Shown here: piece after piece, positions 37,060 through 48,874 of the stretch
How positions within the stretch are numbered: the stretch's first letter is position 1
How the letters are laid out: every line of letters begins with the position of its first letter
Origin: Breviolum minutum Mf 1.05b.01
Lineage: Eukaryota > Sar > Dinophyceae > Suessiales > Symbiodiniaceae
Assembly (NCBI GenBank): GCA_000507305.1
Contig: DF240206.1
Span: 63,539-127,538 of the forward strand
Direction of reading: 5' to 3'
DNA: 64,000 nucleotides
Program-made: the position numbers and the translations under genes
Notes under the pieces: model-generated
The model's database searches: none
Seen by the model: only the letters and a program-made list of their open reading frames with translations
Told to the model about the DNA's origin: nothing

Positions 37060-40000
37060 CTGAAACAAGTTGGTGGATTCGATGCCAAGATTCCAATTGT
37101 CTTTCTTCACATTGGTCTGTAACTTGGACACACTTGGTGTCAACTGCCATAGGTCATTGAGATCGGCTTCCTTGTTCAAGCTGGCAACAAAACCTGGGTG
37201 TGGCACCATGGGCACCATGGCAGATTTAAGTTTTTGTCTTTCGCTGCCGAGAGGCTAATAGCATATTCGTGAGCTTGTGCCTGGCAAACGCGTGGCATTG
37301 CACAGCGGTGCAGAAAGTCAGTGCATCAAAACCCTCTGCCATCAAGATTCACATAAAGCCAAACAAGCCCAAAAAAAACATGTACAGTATTCGGTCCTGC
37401 ACACCACCTGCACTTCCTATGATGCTGCAAAACTCGCTCACATTGATGGCGACGAGCTTGGCAAAACCTCATGTCAACGCTGTCTTTCCTCCTGTGTACT
37501 TCTGTCTGCTCTTTAGTTTTCTTCCTTGCCAATTGGCACAAATGATACAAGTGCTGCTCCACTTTTCTCATGTAATCTTTGACCACACATTTCTTGCAGA
37601 GTGGCTCACGGAAAGAAGATCACCTAAATGAAGCCATTCGGTCCACAAACCCATTTCGGAGATCCATTGGCCAAAGCGCACCCGACATGGCGGATCGTCC
37701 TTTTTCAAGTAGCGAAGGGCACCGTGTAAAATGAAATATGTCGCATCAGCCCTACAACCTGAGCACGCTAAGCTTCTGAATGGACCGACTCGCAAACTTT
37801 CTAGCATTGCACATGGAGTATCATTGAGTATCATCTCTCCATGGCTCAACATGGCTGATCACTGCTTCTCATGGCTTCATGATTTCATGCCCCGTTGTCG
37901 CTTGTGCTTTCAAGTGCTCAACTGCTTTCATAATCTTTACATAGTTCACAGCTGAGACACCATAGCAAAAGACCACGTCGTCCTCAGCAGAGTCCAAAAT
38001 GGCCACAGCCCTCTGAGCCAAGGTCTGCATAATATGACCTTCCTGAACGCTCATGCCATCGTTGGTCAGAAGCTGATCAAGAAAAGGCAAGTGAGCTAAG
38101 CAATCGCTGTAACGGGCCAACTGAAGCTCAGCCTGGAGCCAAAGAGAAGTGGAGGCTCTGGTCAGGAGCTTTCACGCTTTCAGCAAAACCCTGTTCACAT
38201 GCCTAAACGATGCAAACATTTTCCACTGTTCTCACTCTTACATCATGTTACATCATGTTGCATGTTTCCGCCTTCAATGATTTTGAGAGGTAGTCAAGGA
38301 TGTAGGGATCATGCGAATTTGTTTCTCGTTGGTGGTAGGTGTACTGCAAGAAGCGGGTGATCCGCTGACCGAGGTTCGAGGACACCTTATTGACGCGCAA
38401 AAAACGTCGTAGAAGACCGAACTGCTGCGTCTCCTGACACTCGACTCACTCGACTTCGTTCAAAGTGTTTGAAGGCAATCAAACATTTTGACATAATTGA
38501 ATATAATCGACATAATCAAACCACTAGTTGCGAGTTGCTCGCTTTTTCAGTCTTTGCAGAATTGAAGATTCTCAAGGTTCTAGTCCTCCATGCGACGACT
38601 CTGCAAAGCACTGACTAAGGATGTCATGGAACTGATAATTGTAGAGAATGTCACCTTGGTCGTCAATGATGTTCGGAACATTGCTGTGCAATTCCTTTTC
38701 AAAAACAAATTACCCTCTGTTGCGGGCACCAAAACATCTCTGCAGCACGAGCCACCAAAGATATCAACGCGACCAAAAGTGAATAAGAGCCTTCTCGCTC
38801 CTGAAGTGCGATTCAGTGGCTTTGCATATGGAAAGAAAGGCTGCAGCGTGTTCCTTTATAATTGATCAGTCACTGCACGCGAGCTTGATGTGACTGTCTT
38901 GATCCATCATAATGGCCACGGCAACGAAATTGCAGCTTAATCTTGTGTATCCAGATCCAGACTCCAATATTTGTACATCAAATCTGTGGATGGTCCAAAC
39001 ATGTTGCTCGAATTGTTCGAGGCAAAGGAAGATTCCTGTAAGAGCTCGTATTGATTGTAAGGAACTGTAAAAAGACAAGGGGGAACATGATGCTAGTGAC
39101 TATGAACTTATGGCATCTCTAGTGTAAAATGCAAGAAACATATCAAAATGCAAGAAACAATGCTTTCGAGTTGCATTGGTTGCCTCAATATTTGTTCCAC
39201 CAATGCCAAGTTGGGAGAAGGCCCATCTCCTTAACTCAGTGGTGACAGATCTGACCTGACAAATCTTGTTTCTTGACCCCTGCATAATCACGTCCCCGCA
39301 ATCTTCTTTTATTTCCCTGTGAAAAAAAACTCAACCAGGCACAGGGTCACATATGATTCACATGATCCAAGGCTTACTCTCTTGGCTTGGCCTTGCCATC
39401 TCTACTTTCAGATGTTTTTTCAAAGGAGCTCTTGCGACAGGGCCTGTTCCGTGAACTGTAAAACCTGGAGTTTTGTTGTGACTGTCCTACCCAAATCAAG
39501 TGTATCATCCGAAAACATCTGTGAAGTTTTTTAGCTCCGTGACTTTGCGATTCTTGACGTGTATCTTTTGATATCTTTTGAACTTTCTGTTTTTAGTTCC
39601 TTGTGATTTGCTGCAGAAAATGCAGTGAAAAAAAACAGATCTAAAAGTCTTTGCACGAATCCATTTTTGGAATACAGCACTCTCTTCTTTTTTGAAGTCA
39701 GTTATCCATGGAACATCAACAAATTGTACGCAAAATTTGGAGATCGTTCAACGTTCAAAATGTATCCAAATCAGGTGAGGATCAAACTGGCCGTGTACTG
39801 CTTGTAGAAAGATTCCTTGGCATTTTGACAAAGATGTCATGGCCGTCATGGCACAGAAAATCTCAACTTTGATCCAAGGAGCCTCGTCGAGCTTGGAAGT
39901 AGTGATCCAATTCATGCCGTTCTCCGAGTCCATGGACCCAATCCCAAACCAACCACAGGCGATCACATGTTCCAAGAGCATCATGCCCATCATGATCAAC

Positions 40001-41216
40001 ACTAAGCTGAACTGGATGGATGCAACCTGTCAAAATGTCAATTCATGTCAATTCCCATTCATAAGATCCGAATCTGATTCATCCATAATATCATATCGCG
40101 ACTGTACTACAGTCAATTTGAAGGATGCAACAAACAGCAATTGCCTGCGTCTCAAACTTGTCCCGCAAGAATGCCGCAAAGCGAGTAAGCTTTCCCAAGC
40201 GAACCACACGGAAGAGCCTTCGCAAGGTGAATGATGTGGACAGGACAGTTTTTCTCAGAACTCAACTTTATAGAATCTATTCGGATTCATACGCCAAGTC
40301 TTAGGCATCAAGTGAAGATTTTTAGATTACACTGATTACAAGCAGACACCAGCCTCAAAAGACGCAAAATGCGGGTACTCGCGCGGTTGGCTTCTGTGGC
40401 ATTGGTTTGAAACCTCAAACAATGACCAAAACTCTACCATCGATATTCATCGACGGCATGGCAATCAGTGACAGTTTAAGATTTTGGAAAGTAATGTCAA
40501 AGTCTGAGAAGTGGTATGAGTTTCTGGACCATAGGCCGGTGGATGGTTGGGCCACCAACTTTCTGGCCCAGCAACTCCAAGACCATATCAATTACCGTGA
40601 CGATGAGATCTGGAATAAACCAAGTACGAAGGTAATGCCAACGAATCCTTGCAGCAGATGCAATCAGCGCTCCTTTCCTTGGATTCACAGCATCCCTTGA
40701 CTTTCGGATGCTTTCTGTCTGGGCAGGTGCCAATGCATTGAAACGATTGAATCACAAGTGGACCTACTGCATAATGCACTGGAATCCATTTGTACACTCA
40801 AAGTGTATGCAAATCAAATGGTCAAATATGGAAATCATCTGTCCCAACCAAGCAAAAGCAAAACAATGCAACACATTGATCTGAAATCTAGGTATTTGGC
40901 ACGAGTTTCTTTATATAGCCCGTACGGAATGAGAGAACGATATCGGATGCCCAGTAGAATGCCCCAATGCGTGAATTCACTGCCAAAGATGGATAAAGCG
41001 AGTAGAAGTTTGCGTTCACAAACTGGAAGGGCAAGATCATGGTGTCTAAGATCAGGAGACAAATCCCGATGAAGTCCCAAAGATTTCGGAAATGGCCTGT
41101 GGGATTCAAAATGAACAGGAATCTCTCAGGCTCAGCTGGTGCCAAAGCTGATTTCAAAGCCTCAGCATTTGTACCACCACGTCGACTTTTATTTTTGGCC
41201 TTGGAAGTCCAACAGC
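37060..41216 (-). CDS. Cyclic-nucleotide-gated-type cation channel, about a dozen exons
   Basis: Collinear exons build a six-transmembrane channel with a C-linker and a cyclic-nucleotide-binding-like domain. S1-S2 is at 40903-41216 (FRNLWDFIGICLLILDTMI, FRTGYIKK). S3 is at about 40500-40700 (YLRTWFIPDLIVTVIDMV). S4 is at about 40093-40255 (TLRRLFRVVRLGKLTRFAAF). S5 is at 39883-40026 (LLEHVIACGWFGIGSMD). Small exons at about 39788-39825 (YKQYTASLILT) and 39422-39462 (LQFTEQALSQELL) fit the pore loop. The S6 end is at 38586-38654 (VTFSTIISSMTSLVSALQ) and the C-linker at 38272-38433. A helical exon at 37961-38132 leads into the nucleotide-binding core at 37610-37758, followed by 37408-37456 and 37060-37193. 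Such channels pass K+ or mixed cations. The start and the last exon were not found, and the first half of S6 is uncertain. Confidence 0.8.
37610..37758 (-). CDS. Channel exon: cyclic-nucleotide-binding-like domain core
   Basis: Bounded by a CTCAG|GT acceptor and a TCC|GTGAGC donor. It joins in phase to the previous exon to give FCYGCRADATYFILHG, then GQWISEMGLWTEWLHLGD. This is the ...A..MYF...G.....WISE..LW..W.H.G arrangement of alveolate CNG-like channels. The phosphate-binding Arg-Ala of classical cyclic-nucleotide sites is not obvious, so ligand binding is uncertain. Confidence 0.75.
38272..38433 (-). CDS. Channel exon: C-linker
   Basis: Exactly 54 codons lie between a TCAG|GAG acceptor and an AAG|GC donor. 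It reads ETQQFGLLRRFLRVNKVSSN, then LGQRITRFLQYTYHQR and ILDYLSKSLK. It follows in frame from the S6 exon and leads in frame into AELQLARYSDCLAHLPFL of the next exon. The frame match at both ends fixes the neighbouring introns. Confidence 0.85.
38434..38585 (-). other. Intron with GA-AG ends
   Basis: This 152-base intron starts GACTAG and ends TCAG. Both flanking exons are recognisable parts of one channel (S6 end and C-linker) and join in phase 0 (ALQSRRME|ETQQFGLLRR). Reading through would hit TAG at the third codon. The boundary carries the direct repeat AGGA/AGGA, as is known for dinoflagellate introns. Confidence 0.75.
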
Positions 41217-42400
41217 CTAAAGGATGGAAAAAATGGGACCCCGAAGTCTGCAGGCTAAACTGCAAAGCCAGTCTAGCAGCAGTGACAGCAGCAGCTCCTC
41301 AAGCATTGAAGATAAAGAAGAAGCCACGTGCAAAAGACATGTAGTCAATACATTTGAACGATACCCCCTAATCCCCAAAACCCCGAAAGTTGAAACAAAT
41401 GTTGGATGGTCGTAAGACTTAACAGATGTTTCCACAGCCACTCGTATGGCCATATGCCCTTGAGATCCCTTGAGTGCATGCTAGTATACCATAATTTGAA
41501 CCTACAGGATGCACATGGATGCACCACATACCAACCATGCAATGTTAATGCCATTCCAAGATTTGCAATATTTGCAAAAAAGCCTCATCACTGTTGACTC
41601 CATGTGTCACCAACTCACGAACACACTGAGGACCCACCTGATGGTTCAGCAGCGGCAATACCCAAAGAAGATCCTCCAATTTTCGGAGGAGCAAGGAGTT
41701 TGGATGACGAGTTTCTTCTGAGGGGCAATTTTAACGCGCTCGTGCCAATGCTTTGGCACGATTGGTGTTGTTGGTGTGGGTGTGTGGTCACACATGCTAG
41801 GTTTGGGTATCGCCCGGGGTATCGCTTTGATTATCGCTCCGATGGACACCTGATCTGAGAGAAGCAGGTCACGGGCCAGCAGGTTTATACTTCGTAGCAC
41901 GGACTACCAGACCAGTACTTTGCCGGAATGCTTTGAACCAAACACTTGGCGTGCATTTCAGAACAAATCATATTACAATCCTCAAAATCATATGATGAAT
42001 CAAAGAGATGGTATGTTTTTGAGGTTTCCCACAGCTTTACAGGGTTTGGCATCCTATGAGCAGACACATGATGAATCGATCATCGAAGGTTTTGACGGAT
42101 GCCCGGATGCTCATATGGCAAATGGTATCGTATCTTTCACGTTGTTTCTTGAGGATGGGGGTTCCAGTGGCTTCGGCCCCCAGTTGTCATGGCCTTAAGG
42201 TGAGGTGCCCAACAATTCAAAGCGGCTCAGGACATGTGTGCTCTAATTATAGTCTGTCTCACATCCACCTGCATGGTGCACCAGCAATATGGAACTTCTT
42301 GGAATACGCATATAATTTGAACTCTAACAAGTATCAACATTGACGTCAAAAATTAGAAATATCATGATTAAGAACAACTTTAAATCTTAAAACCTTTCAA

Positions 42401-42616
42401 TTATTGAGTCAATTTCAGTCGCGTCTCTGGCTCAGTTGGCATCAGGTTTAGGCTTCCGCTATCCACTGCCACGGGCGAGTCTTGCGCTTCAACGGAGACA
42501 CTGGCTGGTAGGGTTTGGATGTGCGGAGGGCTCATCACGCGAGAGGTCATTGCACCTGATGCCTTAGCATGACAATCTTGGGCCATCCACTTCGATCCAG
42601 TGGACAACTCTTGCAT
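42401..42616 (-). CDS. Possible terminal exon, unknown
   Basis: A minus-strand frame reads AQDCHAKASGAMTSRVMSPP and SVSVEAQDSPVAVDSGSLN and ends ETRLKLTQ-stop. It is Ser- and Pro-rich, with no domain and no clear acceptor. It lies between the channel and the transporter. Confidence 0.3.
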   Translation of the reverse strand: MQELSTGSKWMAQDCHAKASGAMTSRVMSPPHIQTLPASVSVEAQDSPVAVDSGSLNLMPTEPETRLKLTQ

Positions 42617-42619
42617 ATT

Positions 42620-43888
42620 ACATCAGATCCAGTTGTGGAAACATCCGAAAATTTTATGATCATCAAATCATCCTATTCGGCTTGATATTGTTTGCAATTT
42701 GCATTCTTCGCTTCAGTTGCTGCTAAAGCTCACTTCCAGTTCCACGGAGCTCCAGCAAGCCAAGTGCGGTCTGGACCCGCTTGGGTTTCACGCCGCTATT
42801 CCCCATCATGTTACTACTGTTGGTTAAATTTTGCGTCGGGACTGGAGAGGCGCTGCCGTAGCCTGACAGATCATCAAATGATACAGTTCAACCACTTTTC
42901 TGAAAAAGAAACTTGATAGTCATGTCACCATGTAGAATTTAGACCATCTTATCTTGTCATTGTCTTCATTCTCAAAGCGAGAAACTCTATGGAAAATGCA
43001 CTCATGAAATCTTATCCAAGCTCTAAGCATGGCATCCTTGCCTCGTTTGCTAATACTTTTGGTGTAGCGTGCAGGTCGCAAAGAGATCAACAGGTTGTTT
43101 CTTTTCAAAAGGACTCCAATGCTAAGTCTCAACACTCAAAGCATATAAAGCATGTAGCATTCATGTGATCTCAGCTAAGTCACCATTTAGCCTCGCCATT
43201 TCTCTCTCATAGCCTTGGGTCTGAAACCGCACGGTGCTAGCTACAACAACAGACCAAAAGGAAGGCATCTCTTTTGCATAAAATCATTGAAATGTATGTT
43301 AACTGTTTCTATAGAAGTATTTCGGCTGAGTCACATTCTCCCAAACGTTGATGGAGATCCCAGAACGTGTCCTTCGCTGGGTCTCGGGTTTTCCATGGCA
43401 GCAGATCTGAGAGGGGCATGCTGTCCATAGCCCCCCACTTGGTTCTGAGCCTTCAGAAATGTCTGCGAAATCCAAGCATGCTCGTATTGAACGCTTGCCA
43501 CTTATCGCTTTTGGCGATACACCGTCATGAAATGAAGTTCATTCCTGCTTATTCTCGCTTAACAAAGAGATGGACTTTATCTGCACTAAATGCGTAGCAT
43601 GATATGTAGCATGTGCATGCATGTGCCGGATTTTACCTCGTGGAACGCAACCCAATCCTTCTTGAGGAGCGAGGAGACAAACTAATACCTGCTATACAAT
43701 GTTTGTGACCTGCTCCGGATTGCGGAGACGAATGTTCCGAATTTCAGAGATGGGTGCTCTGGCGATGTTGCTCGCGCTGAGCTTCGCAGCAAAGCGAATC
43801 AGTTCAAGCATTTGTGGAACATGGTGTAATATACCATACCAGCATGGTGTCACGTGTGACACAGTCCCATAGTCCCATGCCGTTTTGC
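42620..43888. other. No supported gene
   Basis: A plus-strand open segment near 42692-42916 starts with a non-ATG codon and has no splice evidence. This may be 3' flank of the transporter gene, which ends at 43889. Confidence 0.35.
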
Positions 43889-44848
43889 TCACTGACGAGG
43901 TGTTTTGGCGGGGAGCAACATGGATCTCTCACCTTTCTGCTCGATTTCTTCCCGTGCTTTGCCATAGAAAACACCTGCCACAATACTCAAACTGGCTCCA
44001 GCAATTTGCAAAGAGGTCATGCCTGCTTGGAGACCCCAAGCCTCAACAGCCAAAATCACAAACTTGTTGGCATTGGTCATCACCAAAAAGCTCGTAGCAG
44101 TAATGAGACTTTGAGCCCAAATGCTAGTGTAACTGATGGTCAAGCCAAGGATACAACTGAACAGCAGATTTCCCATGCCAAAGGGTGTAAGATGTTTGGC
44201 AGCATCTGGTGCTGCTGCAAGTTCACCCTTCATAAGAATGGCGATTCCAATCACCAAGACACCGGAGAGGTTGTTGATGAAAGTAATGCCAGTCCTTGAG
44301 ATATCTACTGGACACTGATCTTTTGCCAATAGTAATCGCTGAAGCAAACGATCCACCACTGCAATGGCGCTGTTCAAAACAACCCATCCAATGGCATGCC
44401 AATTTACGGCTTCCTTCCTGTCTGCCATATACATCATGGCGCCTGTTAGCATCAAGACCATGGCCAGCAACATTTTCCAGCTCACTTGCAAAGGTTCAGG
44501 GTACAGGCGTTCAATCACCACAGTTCCCAAGGGGGAAGCATTGCGAAGCACAATGACCAAGGACATGGGCGCACTTTTCAAAGCTAGGATCGAAGTAAGG
44601 AGCATGCCACAATACATGGGTGCTACCATGCTCCATCGCAGGAAATCTTTGACGCTACCGATGCGGATGTAGGGATATGCAAAAATTGCCAACATGAGAG
44701 CTGAGAACGCCAATTGCAACCACACCAAGCAACACTCCAGTGGAAACTCTTGGATAGCAAGTTTGTTGGATAACATCATGCCAGCCGAAGAGACACAGTA
44801 AATAGAGGTAGCAGTTATCATTTCCAACCGCTCAGTAGGCTCCATCAT
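43889..44848 (-). CDS. Nucleotide-sugar / triose-phosphate-type transporter (DMT superfamily)
   Basis: An uninterrupted frame encodes a transporter of the NST/TPT group, antiporters of Golgi, ER or plastid membranes that exchange nucleotide sugars or sugar phosphates. About ten hydrophobic helices are visible. Characteristic stretches are SSAGMMLSNKLAI near the N-terminus, MSLVIVLRNASPLGTVVIER in the middle, and SFLVMTNANKFVILAVEAWG and SIVAGVFYGKAREE at the end, with a charged tail. I chose the ATG at 44848 (MMEPTERLEMI), giving 319 residues. The frame stays open upstream to a GCAG at 44912 (LAKYPKYLAVTDYREVFPAF), so this is probably the last exon of a gene with an upstream exon. The GALN motif of GDP-mannose carriers is replaced by TNANK, so the substrate cannot be named. 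Confidence 0.88.
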   Translation of the reverse strand: MMEPTERLEMITATSIYCVSSAGMMLSNKLAIQEFPLECCLVWLQLAFSALMLAIFAYPYIRIGSVKDFLRWSMVAPMYCGMLLTSILALKSAPMSLVIVLRNASPLGTVVIERLYPEPLQVSWKMLLAMVLMLTGAMMYMADRKEAVNWHAIGWVVLNSAIAVVDRLLQRLLLAKDQCPVDISRTGITFINNLSGVLVIGIAILMKGELAAAPDAAKHLTPFGMGNLLFSCILGLTISYTSIWAQSLITATSFLVMTNANKFVILAVEAWGLQAGMTSLQIAGASLSIVAGVFYGKAREEIEQKGERSMLLPAKTPRQ

Positions 44849-45119
44849 AGTGAAGGCCGGAAATACTTCTCGATAGTCGGTGACGGCCAGGTACTTGGGG
44901 TACTTGGCCAACTGCGGTACAAATCGCTAGTCGAAGAACGTGGAGGAGCGTAAGTCATAAGCTCAGAGCCAAGGCAGCCAAGGTAACAGGTCACTGCAGT
45001 CACTGCACAATCTGTGGTGCATGATTCATGGGGGAACCGTGACCCTGAAACCTTTCAAACGATGGATGACTATGATGACTCAGCAAACAAACACCCTGGG
45101 AAGAGGAGGGAGAGATCAC

Positions 45120-46555
45120 CCGTGTTTTCTCCACCTTCCTCTTCTTCCTCTTGGAGACGCTTCTCCATTTCCGTCAACATCCCTTCAATCAAAGACTGCT
45201 TTTCGCCGACCTCGCCGGTCTCGGTGCTTCTTGCTTCTGGTCAGGCGATTCTTGTGCAGAAATCTGTTGCTTGCGACACTGGTGATCAGCCTGTAATCAT
45301 TCCTTACTTGCCCATTGCTTCAGGAAACGTGACTGAAAAAAAGATCTGACACCAGCGAGCAAAGCGGTTCTTGTCCCCGCCACAGAAAACTGCACGCATG
45401 TGCTTGCTGCTGGTTGAATATTGCCAACACCCTGTCTGGAAGGAGCTAGTGGCTCATGTTCAAAGGTACAAGATTACCACCATGTCGTATGCTTGTGGTG
45501 TAGGAATAAGTATCATGTCACCATGTCTGGTTCTTGAGGGAAGTCAACAACATCAACCAGCAAAAGCAAAACGAATTGGCATTGAATTTGTCGCCGCGGC
45601 GACGTGAAACAACTAAAACACTTGCAGCCGAGTGGAGGTCCTTGCTCCACTGCGAATCAGCTCAACACGAAGGAATGACAGAGTGAATGTTTGGTGATCA
45701 TTTCATAGCCCTTTATGGTGCTTTAGATCCTTTTCGATCCCTACAGCACAATAGCCGCCAAAATAGCAGTGAAAATCATTTTGTCTACGACTCTGGGATC
45801 CATGAGCCATTGCTTTGCGTTCTGCGCTTCCCTGGGTGAAGATTCAAAACTCAGCTTCCACATTCTCCATCAACATGTCGTAACAACATCCATGTCAAAT
45901 GATCTGAGATGTGAATTCTGTGTTTCATCGGGTTTCATGCCATCCTTTGTGACAAAACTGCGGCCACCGCAGGCCGCTACACTGCTACACGATGCCACTC
46001 ATGTCCTGTTGAGATGGGGACTTCCTCAGTAAGGCACCATGCAATCAGAAATGCGATCATCACTTCTTGACTGCCTCAATCCGCGAAAAGATCCATTCAG
46101 TTCTTTAACCTGCCAGGTTTCCCATGGAGAATCGCACCATCAAAAGGGCCGGTGTTTTCGGTTTCAGGTCCAGCGTCTTCGGCCTCACGGAAGGAGTTGT
46201 GAAATGTTGGGAGTGTTGACGAAAATGTTTCAAAAGGTCTCAATATCACGCCCTGCCTCGATCCAATCACCCTCCCCCAACACATCCATAACAACCTCAG
46301 TCCAATTCAGAATTCAAAATTGGAAATGCCACACATTTCCTATTTCCAAATTTGCCTGCTTCATTCAAAGTCGTTCCTGGAACTGTCTTCGACTCTAAGT
46401 TTTTCCTTTGCTTTCACGGCTGTAGCGTTGGCATCTTGGATGTCTTGGATGTTTTCCGAGGTTCCGGCAGCTTCGGCACGTGCCAAGTGCCCGGGATCTC
46501 GATAGATAAGGAGCTGATGAGCACTACAACCAGGGCAGAAATAATCCTCGGACAT
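45120..46555 (-). CDS. Acidic exons, possibly the 5' part of the transporter gene
   Basis: Four short minus-strand exons precede the transporter. One at about 46361-46555 starts with ATG and reads MSEDYFCPGCSAHQLLIYRD and ANATAVKAKEKLRVEDSS. The exon at 46236-46295 (ACTGAG|GTT) reads VVMDVLGEGDWIEAGRDIET. The exon at 46110-46183 (GTGAG|GCC to GCAG|GTTAAAG) reads AEDAGPETENTGPFDGAIL. The exon at about 45120-45236 (donor ACGG|GTGATC) reads EKQSLIEGML and TEMEKRLQEEEEEGGENTG. They are acidic and soluble, with no recognised domain. They could be a cytosolic N-terminal extension of the transporter or a separate small gene. Confidence 0.45.
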
Positions 46556-47468
46556 TTCGAAAAAAAAAACGAAATACCAAAACTTCGAGCTCGTGTTCCT
46601 TGAATGACACAGAATGTGACTTTCCTGTCAGAACAAATGCGTGTGGCATGTGTGTTGGGCCTCGCCAACGACAACGTATTGATACTGTCCTTTTTAATGG
46701 CTACCAAGTCGCATTGATGCTGTTGAGAACCACCTCAGATTGAAACTCTGCAAGGCACCAATTTGCACCTTGACACTTTGAGGCTCTGGCAAATGGGACC
46801 ATCACAGAGAAGATTAGTGACGACCTAAGGGCACCACCGGATACTGGACGCAAATGCAGCAAGAAGTCATGTGAGTCATGTCATCTCTTAGCACTTCTCA
46901 CCACCGGCTCCATCTCGGCTCCATCTCCTATGGCACTTGTGTGGACAAAAAGTGCCTATGGCTGCTTATGGCCCCCGGCACAACAATATCACGCGCCATC
47001 CGATGTGCACGGACCCATAGCTGCAATGGAAGGCCACAGCGCTCCACGAGATTGCAGCACTGTGCCCTGCAAAATCCACACAATATACAAGCAAACTACG
47101 AAAACAAAATAAAGCAGTTGTTCTCACAGTCTTGCCCACTTTCTGACACTGAATCTCCCAGTGTCTTTGGTCCGTTGCTGTTTCAAAAGCTCTGAAGCAA
47201 GTCCAATTCCATCACTTCCATTTGCACCTCAGCATTCCTTCGCCTCGGCACTCATTTCAGAAAGATACGCGTGACATAGCGCGTGACAAAACGCGCGATA
47301 TAAAGTGTGAGTGTGACATCTGTGGAATTCAAAAAAAAACATGCTGCGAAGTGAAGATTAGAAGATCTTTCGAATTCCTTTCAGTGCCTTTTGCCCACCA
47401 CTCCCCATTGCTCCAACTGAGCCAAGTGACCGAAGAAAATGCACATCATCAAAAGGCCCCACTTGAGG

Positions 47469-47633
47469 ATAAATCCCGCAACTGAGGCATTCCTCCACCA
47501 TTGCCATAAACATACAATGTAATGGTTCCATTTGTGAAATCACAGCTAAACTGGGCACCTCCAACCAATCGCCACGAAAACATAAATGGCATAGACCTCA
47601 AAGGCTGTGCAGTGCGGAATGAGTCTTTGGAAA
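47469..47633 (-). CDS. Candidate exon, unknown product
   Basis: A frame without an ATG reads DSFRTAQPLRSMPFMFSWR, LVGGAQFSCDFTNGTITLYV and YGNGGGMPQLRDLSS. The alternation of hydrophobic and polar residues suggests beta strands. An overlapping frame that does have an ATG (47358-47564) is an alternative. Splice sites are not clear. Confidence 0.35.
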
Positions 47634-48377
47634 CGAGGAAAAACGGCGTTGAAGGCGAGATGCCGCTTCAGCAATATCCAGCACAGTCACCGTCCAGGCA
47701 GAAAAGGTCAACCTTAGACATGAAGCATTGCAGGAAGTTCGAAAATATACTTCCAATCATGAACACATTGCCATGTCATCAACTGCCACTGCCTTGGCCA
47801 TTGTCACATCTCTCAGATTTCCTCGACTTCCTCGATTTCCTTCTCCGAAAAAAAACAGAGAGACACATTTCCTTCCTTTGTTTGTGCCAAGGTGCGGAAT
47901 GCCAAGCTCACCTCATTGGCCGAGACATCATGAGACATCAATGACCCCACCGATCTAAATCCAACCGGCGAGCCAAGAGACACCATCGCTGTGATGCCTC
48001 GGGCCCTGTGCTGGGCAGTGCAGGTACCACAGGTGGTACAACTTCACGATCCTCACAAAGTCTGCAATTTGGAGTCAAGATGGGCCAAGGGGAAATGGAA
48101 ATCCATCAATGCATGTACAGCATTGCGTAACCTTCCACTTCCATTGTTGCTCCCCTTGCCTGCGCAGTTGCATGCGGGGCTTCCTCCTCCCAGCGCGGGG
48201 ACTTTTGACATTTACCAAGAGCTCTCAAAACAGTCTGTCCAAAACCTTTGCGCTTGGCATGTCAGCTAGACTTTACCAACTGCGCGGCCCCAACACCCAA
48301 ATGGATGGGGCATATTTGATCTAGTTTGACCCATAGCTGCCTAATCCTCTCTTGACTCAGTCAACACAAAAACTCAC

Positions 48378-48524
48378 CCAACCCAATAACTTTGGCAAAG
48401 ACATTTGCAGCAGTTTGTGTCGTCTACACTCATCGACTTTGTTGGAAATTGTATCGCATTTTTGGGCGTCCTCATCGTCATCCGTCGCAGTAGTTGACTC
48501 TCGTCCAGCTTCTGCATCTGGTGC
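48378..48524 (-). CDS. Acidic exon, possibly the 3' end of the glucan synthase gene
   Basis: A CGACAG|GCA acceptor and a TTGG|GTGAGTT donor bound exactly 49 codons: APDAEAGRESTTATDDDEDA, then CRRHKLLQMSLPKLLGW. Both splice sites are strong and the phase is 0 at each end. It lies downstream of the last membrane exons of the glucan synthase on the same strand and may be a cytosolic tail, or the first exons of the next gene. No domain was found. Confidence 0.5.
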
Positions 48525-48649
48525 CTGTCGATAAAAGATTGCCCAAAAGTTTCCCTTGAACAATTTTGTAATTAGGCAACCATACGTATATACGTATAGT
48601 ATAGTAATTGTCATTTATATTGAATTAATCAATTCGTCACTTCTGACAA

Positions 48650-48874
48650 ATGACTACAAATTTGTCATCTCATGAAAGCGTTAGCACGCCTCCACTCGAG
48701 CTTCTGACCGAGGTGCATCCTCAGGCAGCACAACAATACAAGCCGCCAAGCCGCATCTTTGTAATTTTGGTCCTTGGTGTCCTTGGTATTCTATGGCTGT
48801 GTGTCACTGGGGGCCTGGCCATGGCCACTGATTTTCTGCGAGAAATGGCCTTTATCCTGGACCCCATCCGCTGA
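48650..48874 (+). CDS. Small single-pass membrane protein, hypothetical
   Basis: A 74-codon plus-strand frame from ATG to stop starts MTTNLSSHESVSTPPLELL. It has one strong transmembrane helix (IFVILVLGVLGILWLCVTGG) followed by a short tail ending FILDPIR. It is opposite in strand to its neighbours. It could be a genuine small protein, an exon of an unseen gene, or chance. Confidence 0.3.
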   Translation: MTTNLSSHESVSTPPLELLTEVHPQAAQQYKPPSRIFVILVLGVLGILWLCVTGGLAMATDFLREMAFILDPIR

